A stretch of 12,039 nt of DNA from Thioploca sp. GTDB taxonomy: Bacteria > Pseudomonadota > Gammaproteobacteria > Beggiatoales > Beggiatoaceae. Shown here one piece after another: positions 7,020 through 12,039 of this stretch (within the stretch, counting starts at the first letter, position 1; each line of letters begins with the position of its first letter). The stretch spans positions 1 through 12,039 of the forward strand of contig DRQV01000188.1 in NCBI GenBank assembly GCA_011371325.1, in the 5' to 3' direction. Under the pieces are notes generated by a model that was not told the origin of the DNA, searched no databases, and saw nothing but the letters and a program-made list of their open reading frames with translations. The translations under genes and the position numbers were made by a program.

Positions 7020-7020
7020 A
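7012..7020 (-). promoter_or_regulatory. Extended -10 promoter of the CxxC-protein gene
   Basis: On the minus strand this reads TGTTATAAT, a perfect TATAAT preceded by the TGn extension. That can replace a good -35, and none is seen inside the neighbouring tRNA gene. Transcription would start near 7005, giving a leader of about 22 bases before the ATG at 6983. Confidence 0.5.
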
Positions 7021-7026
7021 ATTTAG

Positions 7027-7110
7027 TACCGAGAGTCGGACTCGAACCGACACGATGTTACCACCACTAGATTTTGAGTCTAGCGCGTCTACCAATTTCG
7101 CCACCTCGGC
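7027..7110 (-). tRNA. tRNA-Leu (anticodon CAA)
   Basis: A class II tRNA of 84 bases without the 3' CCA, which is not encoded (the bases after A73 are C, T, A). The acceptor stem GCCGAGG pairs with CTCTCGGT with G-U pairs at both ends, the first of which (G1-U72) is also seen in Pseudomonas tRNA-Leu. The D arm reads GGCGAAATTGGTAGAC. The anticodon stem CTAGA/TCTAG encloses the loop CTCAAAA, with anticodon CAA at 7074-7076. A long variable arm and a T arm with GGTTCGAGTCC follow. The anticodon reads UUG leucine codons. The gene diverges from queA; QueA modifies tRNAs for Tyr, His, Asp and Asn, so no direct substrate link is implied. Confidence 0.95.
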
Positions 7111-7124
7111 AATTTGAAGAATTG

Positions 7125-7179
7125 AAACTGTGTGTTATGAGGTCATTTAACCAATACTTTCAAATTTGTTACACAGTTT
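7125..7179. repeat. Inverted repeat framing the tRNA-Leu promoter
   Basis: AAACTGTGT (7125-7133) and ACACAGTTT (7171-7179) are perfect 9-bp inverted arms, 37 bases apart. Near-matches continue outward (AATTG against GAATT). The left arm touches the -10 of the tRNA promoter and the right arm ends on the first base of the queA -35. It may be an operator pair or a structural element of the divergent promoter region. Confidence 0.4.
7134..7163 (-). promoter_or_regulatory. Candidate promoter of tRNA-Leu
   Basis: On the minus strand TTGAAA (7163-7158) and CATAAC (7139-7134) are 18 bases apart. They place the start of transcription about 15-20 bases before the tRNA 5' end at 7110. Five of six and four of six consensus matches make this plausible but not certain. 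Confidence 0.4.
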
Positions 7180-7207
7180 TGAATTTATAATTCGTAATTA
7201 TTATAAT
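7179..7207 (+). promoter_or_regulatory. Sigma-70 promoter of queA
   Basis: TTGAAT (7179-7184), a 17-base spacer and a perfect TATAAT (7202-7207) make this the best promoter in the window. Transcription would begin near 7214, leaving a leader of about 68 bases that includes a run of ten T residues (7242-7251). Confidence 0.6.
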
Positions 7208-7281
7208 GAGCTTACATAATATTTGTAAAGTGATTTAGTCATTTTTTTTTTCTATCTAAGAATCTATTATTTTAATAAACA

Positions 7282-8310
7282 ATGCAACGTACTGATTTTT
7301 CATTTTATTTACCTGAATATTTAATTGCTCAGTATCCTACTAAATCTCGTACTGCTAGTCGGCTTTTATATGTAAATAAATTGCAAGATTTACAATTTAC
7401 AGATTTTCCTAGTTTGTTATCCTCTAAAGACCTTTTAGTATTTAATAATACCAAGGTTATTCCGGCTCGTTTATATGGCCATAAAGAATCTGGCGGTAAA
7501 ATAGAAATTTTAATTGAACGAATATTATCTGAGACAAAAGCAATAGCTCAAATAAAAGCTAGTAAATCTCCTAAACCAAATACTAAACTATATTTAGACA
7601 ATAATATTGAAATAACAGTTTTAAAACGAGTAGATAATTTTTTTGAATTACAGTTTAATAGTTCTAACTCAATATATAATATTTTAGAAAAAATTGGACA
7701 TATTCCTTTACCACCATATATTAAACGTACTGATACCAAATATGATAATGAACGTTATCAAACTGTATATGCCGAGCAACTTGGAGCTGTAGCCGCACCA
7801 ACTGCTGGTTTGCATTTTGATACAACTATGTTAAATACGATTAAGGCAATGGGAGTAAAAACAGCATTTATAACTTTACATGTTGGGGCTGGAACATTTA
7901 CTCCAATGCGAGTTAACGATATTAAAAAACACAATATGCATTCGGAATATTTAGAAGTTTCTTCTCAAGTTTGTGATTTAGTTAAACAGACTCGTGCTAA
8001 TGATGGGAGAGTTATTGCGGTTGGAACTACCAGCGTAAGAGCATTAGAAGCTGCTTCAGATTCTGGGGTTATTCAACCATATACTGGTGAAACTTGTATA
8101 TTTATTACTCCTGGCTACAAATTTATCAGTGTTGATGCTTTATTGACCAATTTTCATTTGCCAGAATCTACCCTATTAATGTTAGTATGTGCTTTTGCTG
8201 ACTATACAATAACTTTAGATGCTTATCAGCATGCTGTAGAACAACAATATCGTTTTTTCAGTTATGGAGATGCTATGTTTATAAACGCCAAAAATTATGG
8301 AGATGTTTAA
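7282..8310 (+). CDS. queA: S-adenosylmethionine:tRNA ribosyltransferase-isomerase
   Basis: Cytoplasmic enzyme of queuosine synthesis. It transfers and isomerises the ribosyl moiety of SAM onto preQ1 in tRNA to give epoxyqueuosine. The 342-residue length matches the family, and conserved blocks appear in order: an N-terminal DFSFYLPEYLIAQYP, LLVFNNTKVIPARLYG, GHIPLPPYIKR, YQTVYAEQLGAVAAPTAGLHF, TLHVGAGTFTPMRV, GRVIAVGTTSVRALE, FITPGYKF and LLTNFHLPESTLLMLV. No residue loss is evident, so the enzyme should be active. The ATG at 7282 has no good ribosome binding site, but the conserved MQRTDF start supports it. tgt, which often follows queA, is absent; instead an Uma2-type gene overlaps its stop codon. 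Confidence 0.97.
   Translation: MQRTDFSFYLPEYLIAQYPTKSRTASRLLYVNKLQDLQFTDFPSLLSSKDLLVFNNTKVIPARLYGHKESGGKIEILIERILSETKAIAQIKASKSPKPNTKLYLDNNIEITVLKRVDNFFELQFNSSNSIYNILEKIGHIPLPPYIKRTDTKYDNERYQTVYAEQLGAVAAPTAGLHFDTTMLNTIKAMGVKTAFITLHVGAGTFTPMRVNDIKKHNMHSEYLEVSSQVCDLVKQTRANDGRVIAVGTTSVRALEAASDSGVIQPYTGETCIFITPGYKFISVDALLTNFHLPESTLLMLVCAFADYTITLDAYQHAVEQQYRFFSYGDAMFINAKNYGDV
8299..8302 (+). promoter_or_regulatory. Ribosome binding site for the Uma2-type gene inside queA
   Basis: GGAG lies 7 bases before the ATG at 8310 and within the last codons of queA. Together with the TAATG overlap it decides the start and suggests coupled translation. Confidence 0.6.
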
Positions 8311-8741
8311 TGTTACCTTATTACAATAATGCCTATGCTAAAGCCAAGTTAATCGGAGCATTATTAAAGCTGGAAAATTTTTCAGTTTTCACTGATTTAA
8401 CTCTGAATTTAGATAATAAAAATTACACTCCAGATATAAGTTTATATCCAAAACGAGATGTTAATTTATCTTTACCAGAACCAGTAGAAATGATTGAAAT
8501 GCCTGCAATAACTATAGAAGTGCTATCTCATACCCAAACTTTAGAGGAAATATTAGACCAATTTACCGTTTATTTTGGAGCAGTGGTAAAATCTTGTTGG
8601 TTGGTAATCCCAGTCGGGGGTGCGGTAGTTGTATATACCTCTCCAGAAAATGCTCGTTTGTTTAACACTGGTGATGTCATTGATGAGCAGATGAATATAC
8701 GTTTGCCAATAACTGATATTTTTAATGTAGAAGAGTATTAA
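8310..8741 (+). CDS. Uma2-family (DUF820) PD-(D/E)XK nuclease-like protein, short form
   Basis: A 143-residue member of the Uma2 family, which has a restriction-endonuclease-like fold and is abundant in cyanobacteria and some sulfur bacteria. Its cellular role is poorly defined. Visible motifs are YTPDISLYP with Asp42, AITIEVLSHTQTLEEIL with Glu70, and WLVIPVGGAVVVYTSP. The end (DEQMNIRLPITDIF) is typical of the short subgroup. At residue 84 the sequence reads DQF where I would expect DKF, so a conserved lysine appears to be Gln; catalytic ability is therefore in doubt. Its ATG shares one base with the queA stop (TAATG), and GGAG lies 7 bases upstream inside queA. Translation is probably coupled. 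The pairing with queA is more likely a chance insertion behind a good promoter than a functional link. Confidence 0.85.
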   Translation: MLPYYNNAYAKAKLIGALLKLENFSVFTDLTLNLDNKNYTPDISLYPKRDVNLSLPEPVEMIEMPAITIEVLSHTQTLEEILDQFTVYFGAVVKSCWLVIPVGGAVVVYTSPENARLFNTGDVIDEQMNIRLPITDIFNVEEY

Positions 8742-8820
8742 TCTGGTTGTACCTTTTAAACCAATTCGTTATGATGGATAGCAATTTCTTGTTTGGGTTA
8801 AGTGATACTGAATCTTAAAC

Positions 8821-8868
8821 AGGACTATATTGGGCTAAATTAATTGCAGCGGCTCCACGAGTAGTCCT
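8821..8868 (+). terminator. Long-loop hairpin downstream of the Uma2-type gene
   Basis: AGGACTA (8821-8827) pairs perfectly with TAGTCCT (8862-8868) across 34 bases, and a short T run (TTTT at 8867-8870) follows. It could end the queA-Uma2 transcript. The large loop makes it a weak candidate. Confidence 0.25.
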
Positions 8869-8878
8869 TTTGATAATT

Positions 8879-8904
8879 AGGTCTATGGGAATTCCTATAG
8901 ACCT
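8879..8904. terminator. 26-bp near-perfect palindrome between convergent genes
   Basis: The left half AGGTCTATGGGAA and right half TTCCTATAGACCT are complementary at 12 of 13 positions, with a G-T pair at the other. It would form an 11-bp stem with an AATT loop in RNA from either strand. It lies between the Uma2-type gene (+) and the sensor gene (-), so a two-way terminator is the simplest reading. No T run follows on either side; a protein-binding palindrome or a dispersed repeat is the alternative. Confidence 0.45.
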
Positions 8905-8979
8905 CGAAAGTGCATTATTTGATCTACTATTTCATAATTAGTACATTAAAATACTTATTCAGAACTACTGTATCTGCCT

Positions 8980-10782
8980 CTATGATTTTTGTAATAAGCT
9001 TTGCAACTTAGTTCGTGATTGAGCAGAATTTATTGCTATTCCAATTGGTGTCATTATTTGTTCAACAAATTCTAATTGAATATCAGATATTTCTTGTAAA
9101 GAAGCCATCTCTATAACTCCACTTAATTCATCTTCATAAAAAAATGGTATTAATAAAATATTTTTAGGTGCTAATTCTCCACTTCCAGATTGAATCTGAA
9201 TATAATCTTCTGGAGCTTGAGTTATCACAATACTTTGTCTTTCTAAGGCTGTTTGGCCGACTAACCCTTCTCCAAATTCAAATTCATTCGCCAATTGTTT
9301 ACGTTTAACATAAGCGTAAGTAGCGATTAACTTTAAATGGTTGGCATCAGAAACTAAATAAAATGCTCCAACCTGAATATTTTCTAAATAAGTACATAAG
9401 AAGTTAATAATATTACGAGCTAATTCTTCAACTCCCTGAGTTCCAATCATTTGTTCATTTAATTTAGTTTGACCTGTTTTTAACCAGTCTTGTTTAGCAT
9501 TTTTAGCGGTTAATTCTTGTAATGCACAAGTTATTTCTACAGATTGATTAGTGGTTTCTCCTAATACCTTCATAAATCCAGATAATTTAGAAATATCAAC
9601 TCGTTTAGCTAAATCACCATTTTGTACCGCAATTACTGTGTTTTGAATATCATCTATCATATTTTTCATGGAATTAGATATTTCTATCACTGCTCTTTGT
9701 ATCATACCAATTTCGTCATGTCGATTAGTAGCACACATTTTAAAATCTAAATTTCCTTTGGCTATTTCTTTCATAGCTTTAGATACTTTAGAAATCAATT
9801 TACCCATTATCTGACCTATAATAAAAAATATAATAGAAACTATTAATAAAGCAATTAGAGCAGTATTTAAAATTATTTTCTTAGTTTTATCAATTGCTTC
9901 TAAATAATCAGTTCGATCAATAATTACCGATAAAATAGCAACCACTTTCTTAGAAAAATCGGTAAAAATATCTGAATAAACTACTATTGGTTTATTATTA
10001 ATCATTTTATGAGCTATATAATGATTATTATTAGTAATAATACTAGTTAATTCATTATTATCAAGTAAATAAAGTTTATAGTGTTCTTTATATGGAGATT
10101 TAAAAGTTCGAGCAAAATTAAAAAATTTAGTTGTTTCTCCTTCTTTAGGTTGTTTAGCAACATACAAGGCAAAATCAATCCCATATTCATTTTTTAAAAA
10201 ATCAGTATTAAATTTCATACTAAATTCAACTGACCCGGTATGTTCCTTCTTATAAAACATGGGAGTTACAGATAAAATAGATAAACCATCAGTTTCTCTA
10301 GTAAAGCCTTTTTGTGGCCTTTGACTAGCATTAGTAGTAACAATAATTTTTCTATTGCTTAAATCATCTCCATAGTTTTCTGGTTGATGTAAGCGTAAAA
10401 ATGAAACTGCATTAGAATATTTACCAGCAGTATCTCCTTTTTCAACCAAACCTGCTAAATGAAAATGGAATCGTTGAATAGAATATTTCTTTTGCATAAT
10501 TTCAAAAGATGGCATTAATAATTTTCGTAATTCTTCTCGTTGTCGGTTAGCAAAAGCTTTTTGAACTGCTGGTATATTTGCCAATAATGCACCGAAAGCT
10601 TCGGCTTTCTTAGTTTCATTCAACATTTTATTTAGAATGACTCGATGTTGAGCTTCCATTTCTTTTTCTTCTGCAATATCATATAATTGACTCATTTCAC
10701 TATAAGATAGATATGAAAATAAGCCAATTAGAATACTGCATAATCCGATTGCATTTAATGTTAATTTAGTCCCAATATTCAT
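8980..10782 (-). CDS. Membrane sensor protein: Cache-HAMP-GAF, output domain missing
   Basis: A 600-residue inner-membrane receptor. TM1 is at about 7-27 and the periplasmic sensor at about 30-298. The sensor has the FxHL...SFLRLHQPENYGDD pattern, TDGLSILSVTPMF and TGSVEFSMKF, which resemble double-Cache sensors of methyl-accepting and hybrid-kinase receptors. TM2 covers about 302-325 and is followed by HAMP (about 326-380, with RHDEIG) and a second HAMP-like helix pair (380-430, VQNGDLAKRVDI). A QDWLKTGQTKLNEQM segment leads to a GAF domain (about 450-590). Comparable proteins continue into a coiled coil and histidine kinase/receiver domains. This one stops at LLQKS. Beyond the TAG the frame reads RQIQ, then another stop, as if a CAG in a Gln-rich coiled coil had become TAG. 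It is either an orphan receptor or a truncated kinase. The start has no clear ribosome binding site. Confidence 0.85.
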   Translation of the reverse strand: MNIGTKLTLNAIGLCSILIGLFSYLSYSEMSQLYDIAEEKEMEAQHRVILNKMLNETKKAEAFGALLANIPAVQKAFANRQREELRKLLMPSFEIMQKKYSIQRFHFHLAGLVEKGDTAGKYSNAVSFLRLHQPENYGDDLSNRKIIVTTNASQRPQKGFTRETDGLSILSVTPMFYKKEHTGSVEFSMKFNTDFLKNEYGIDFALYVAKQPKEGETTKFFNFARTFKSPYKEHYKLYLLDNNELTSIITNNNHYIAHKMINNKPIVVYSDIFTDFSKKVVAILSVIIDRTDYLEAIDKTKKIILNTALIALLIVSIIFFIIGQIMGKLISKVSKAMKEIAKGNLDFKMCATNRHDEIGMIQRAVIEISNSMKNMIDDIQNTVIAVQNGDLAKRVDISKLSGFMKVLGETTNQSVEITCALQELTAKNAKQDWLKTGQTKLNEQMIGTQGVEELARNIINFLCTYLENIQVGAFYLVSDANHLKLIATYAYVKRKQLANEFEFGEGLVGQTALERQSIVITQAPEDYIQIQSGSGELAPKNILLIPFFYEDELSGVIEMASLQEISDIQLEFVEQIMTPIGIAINSAQSRTKLQSLLQKS

Positions 10783-10811
10783 AAATTAATTTCTATTAAA
10801 TATTAATAAAT

Positions 10812-10837
10812 CTAGTAACTACCGCTAGTAACTGCCG
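10812..10837. repeat. Tandem 13-bp repeat, two copies
   Basis: CTAGTAACTACCG (10812-10824) is followed directly by CTAGTAACTGCCG (10825-10837), with one mismatch. It lies 30 bases upstream of the sensor gene start, in its leader or promoter region. Confidence 0.6.
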
Positions 10838-10941
10838 ACTATAATTATGGTGTAAGGAGATATAAACATTAGCAATTTGAGTATTTACCATATACAATAG
10901 TTTCAGTATTACTTCAGTTCTTTAAAAGAAAAATCCTATTT

Positions 10942-10969
10942 TTGACCATGTATCAACAATCTTGACCAT
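10942..10969. repeat. Direct repeats TTGACCAT, possible partition or regulator sites
   Basis: TTGACCAT occurs at 10942-10949 and 10962-10969, exactly 20 bases apart (about two helical turns). A looser copy, TTACCATA followed by TACAA, is at 10885-10897. The copies lie just past the end of the ParB-like gene and ahead of the sensor gene. Apart from these and the 13-bp tandem repeat, the 10783-11018 spacer shows no gene. Confidence 0.35.
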
Positions 10970-11018
10970 AGTAAGTGGAGTAATTCCAATTTTTGAAGTG
11001 AATTTCTTTGAACATAGT

Positions 11019-11615
11019 TTAAGACCAATTATCAAGAATTTTTTGTAAGGTTTTATCTCCAAGTCCCTTAGTGCGTGAGAAAATTTCCTTTAGTTTATTT
11101 TGCAATTGCTTTTTTGTACAACTTTGCATTGAAACCGGTGTTGAATCTTTTGGTATAGAAAAAGCTTTTAGTTGAGCTTTAATTTCACCATTTTGCTTGA
11201 CCTGTTTACTATCAATTTCGCTGAGTTGAATACTAATATCTCTGATAGCATTCAATATTTCTATATTATTACTAGTGTAAGAATTATTTGTTGAAACAGA
11301 TTGTTTTCTGAATACTTCAATTTGCTGTTGATAGAAAGGAAGTTCTTTTTTAGATTTAATTACATAGGCATTAATTGTTTCACCTTTCATTGGGTCAATT
11401 TCTTCTGCCCTAAGTGCTGCATAATATTCAAAGTCACCTTCAATTACAGTGTAAGAGTCTATCCCTACTTTCTGTAAAACAATTGGAGTGATTATACCTT
11501 CCATCTTTAATATTAATTGAGCAGCCTTCTCTAAATCAGCTTCTGAAAAAGTAGTGCGTGATAATGAAGAACTAATATCTTCAACCATTACAATAGAAGG
11601 AGAAATTTTTACCAT
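11019..11615 (-). CDS. ParB/Srx-fold partition-like protein with possible HhH C-terminus
   Basis: A 198-residue partner of the adjacent ParA. Residues about 5-90 form a ParB N-terminal (sulfiredoxin-like) domain: LEKAAQLILKMEGIITPIVL, then YTVIEGDFEYYAALRAEE at the place where ParB has its GERR CTP-binding box, then INAYVIK. The box reads GDFE, so canonical CTP binding is doubtful. The middle (about 95-165) is polar and partly coiled, with NEIL-like helices. No ParB helix-turn-helix is visible. The end, about 168-198 (KLKEIFSRTKGLGDKTLQKIL), resembles a helix-hairpin-helix DNA-binding motif. The ATG abuts the parA stop (TAGATG). GGAGG lies 8 bases upstream, so the pair is an operon. Function: probably DNA segregation or positioning together with ParA; the exact role is inferred. 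Confidence 0.75.
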   Translation of the reverse strand: MVKISPSIVMVEDISSSLSRTTFSEADLEKAAQLILKMEGIITPIVLQKVGIDSYTVIEGDFEYYAALRAEEIDPMKGETINAYVIKSKKELPFYQQQIEVFRKQSVSTNNSYTSNNIEILNAIRDISIQLSEIDSKQVKQNGEIKAQLKAFSIPKDSTPVSMQSCTKKQLQNKLKEIFSRTKGLGDKTLQKILDNWS

Positions 11616-12039
11616 CTAAATTTCCTCCATTTTTTCCAAAATTTCATCAGCTAATTTTTGAAATTCATCAACTGATTTAGATTTTGAATTAAAATCTGCT
11701 ATGGAACGGGGATCAGGTATTTCCATTTCACCAACTTCTAATACCTGTTCAGTACATTTAGCTAAATCATCTCTCTCAAAAATAATACTCTCCATTACCT
11801 TAAATTTATAACGTTGTGTAACTAATGCTAAACGCTTTTTTAAAGTACCTTGAATAAATCTAGGATTTGTTGATACTTTAGTAGGTAAAACTCCTAATAC
11901 TTCAATAGGATTACGTCCCATCATATCTCTAAATTCATTATTATCTTCAATAAATTCTTTTACATTATCCAAACCTTCGTTAGCAAAGGGTTTTAAATCA
12001 GAAGGAATCAATAAATAATCTGCTGTTATCAATGCCAAC
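11616..12039 (-). CDS. parA: ParA-family ATPase, C-terminal part (runs off the right edge)
   Basis: The last 140 or so residues of a ParA/MinD-type ATPase that would drive positioning of DNA or another cargo by ATP-dependent binding to the nucleoid. The Walker A region lies beyond the window. Visible is the family segment ALITADYLLIPSDLKPFANEGL, in which ParA proteins have the A..ad..liP pattern. Next come VLGVLPTKVSTNP, then LVTQRYKFKVMESIIFERDDLAKCTE. The C-terminus DPRSIADFNSKSKSVDEFQKLADEIL recalls ParA proteins common in cyanobacteria and their plasmids. The frame stays open to the end of the window; the TTG near 12038 is not a start. It directly abuts the ParB-like gene. Confidence 0.85.
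   Translation of the reverse strand, partial: LALITADYLLIPSDLKPFANEGLDNVKEFIEDNNEFRDMMGRNPIEVLGVLPTKVSTNPRFIQGTLKKRLALVTQRYKFKVMESIIFERDDLAKCTEQVLEVGEMEIPDPRSIADFNSKSKSVDEFQKLADEILEKMEEI
11624..11628 (-). promoter_or_regulatory. Strong ribosome binding site of the ParB-like gene within parA
   Basis: GGAGG on the minus strand, 8 bases before the ATG at 11615 and inside the last codons of parA. With the abutting stop/start codons it indicates coupled translation. Confidence 0.7.

Larger units (their letters stand above)
8815..8931 (-). pseudogene. Possible decayed coding fragment in the spacer
   Basis: On the minus strand a 38-codon stretch open from stop to stop, without an ATG, reads protein-like toward its end (RSIGIPIDL, then RTTRGAAAINLAQYSPV). 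The same frame stays open past the TAA stop toward 8742. No family is recognised. It may be the remnant of a lost gene, or a chance reading through the palindrome at 8879-8904. The spacer 8742-8979 holds no other gene candidate. Confidence 0.2.

Noticed and set aside
1..12039. CRISPR array, rRNA or intact transposon
   Set aside because: No regularly spaced direct repeats, rRNA-like sequence or transposase was seen.

Overview
This is an AT-rich (roughly 30% GC by eye) bacterial chromosomal segment. The gene content points to a proteobacterium, most likely a gammaproteobacterium: a NuoK tail, an E. coli PpiA-like periplasmic cyclophilin, a QueA, a tRNA-Leu(CAA) of the usual gammaproteobacterial form, and a membrane sensor with a Cache-HAMP-GAF layout. 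The short Uma2-type nuclease and the ParA/ParB-like pair are of kinds that are common in cyanobacteria and in large filamentous sulfur bacteria. A Beggiatoaceae/Thiotrichales-like host is therefore my best guess. It is an inference and cannot be proved from this window.

Layout. Positions 1-926 (+) hold the 3' end of nuoK and then an exported cyclophilin. A 229-bp spacer with an inverted repeat leads to a CDF metal-cation transporter (+). It converges, across a hairpin, on a second exported PPIase (-), which joins a cyclophilin domain to a parvulin-like domain. From a divergent spacer at about 3.5 kb runs a + strand pair: a membrane-anchored NusG-domain-II protein and a 708-residue HEAT-repeat protein, closed by a hairpin. 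Next comes a minus-strand gene for a 222-residue protein with paired Cys motifs. Its extended -10 promoter lies inside an inverted repeat just beyond the 3' end of a minus-strand tRNA-Leu. The tRNA gene and queA (+) diverge from one compact double-promoter region. queA overlaps an Uma2-family gene by one base.

The last third is minus strand. It holds a truncated-looking sensor (dCache/HAMP/GAF with no output domain), preceded by a repeat-bearing spacer, and then a parA-parB-like pair. parA runs off the right edge.

How the genes relate: the two PPIases act on exported protein folding. NusG-II and HEAT form a likely transcription unit of unknown purpose. The ParA/ParB-like pair would act in DNA segregation or positioning, and repeats downstream of parB could be its site. 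I see no intact insertion sequence, no CRISPR array and no clearly recognisable new multi-gene system. The most unusual items are the cyclophilin-parvulin fusion, the ParB-like protein lacking an evident HTH, the Cys-rich unknown with its operator-like repeat, and the sensor that appears cut short by a nonsense codon.
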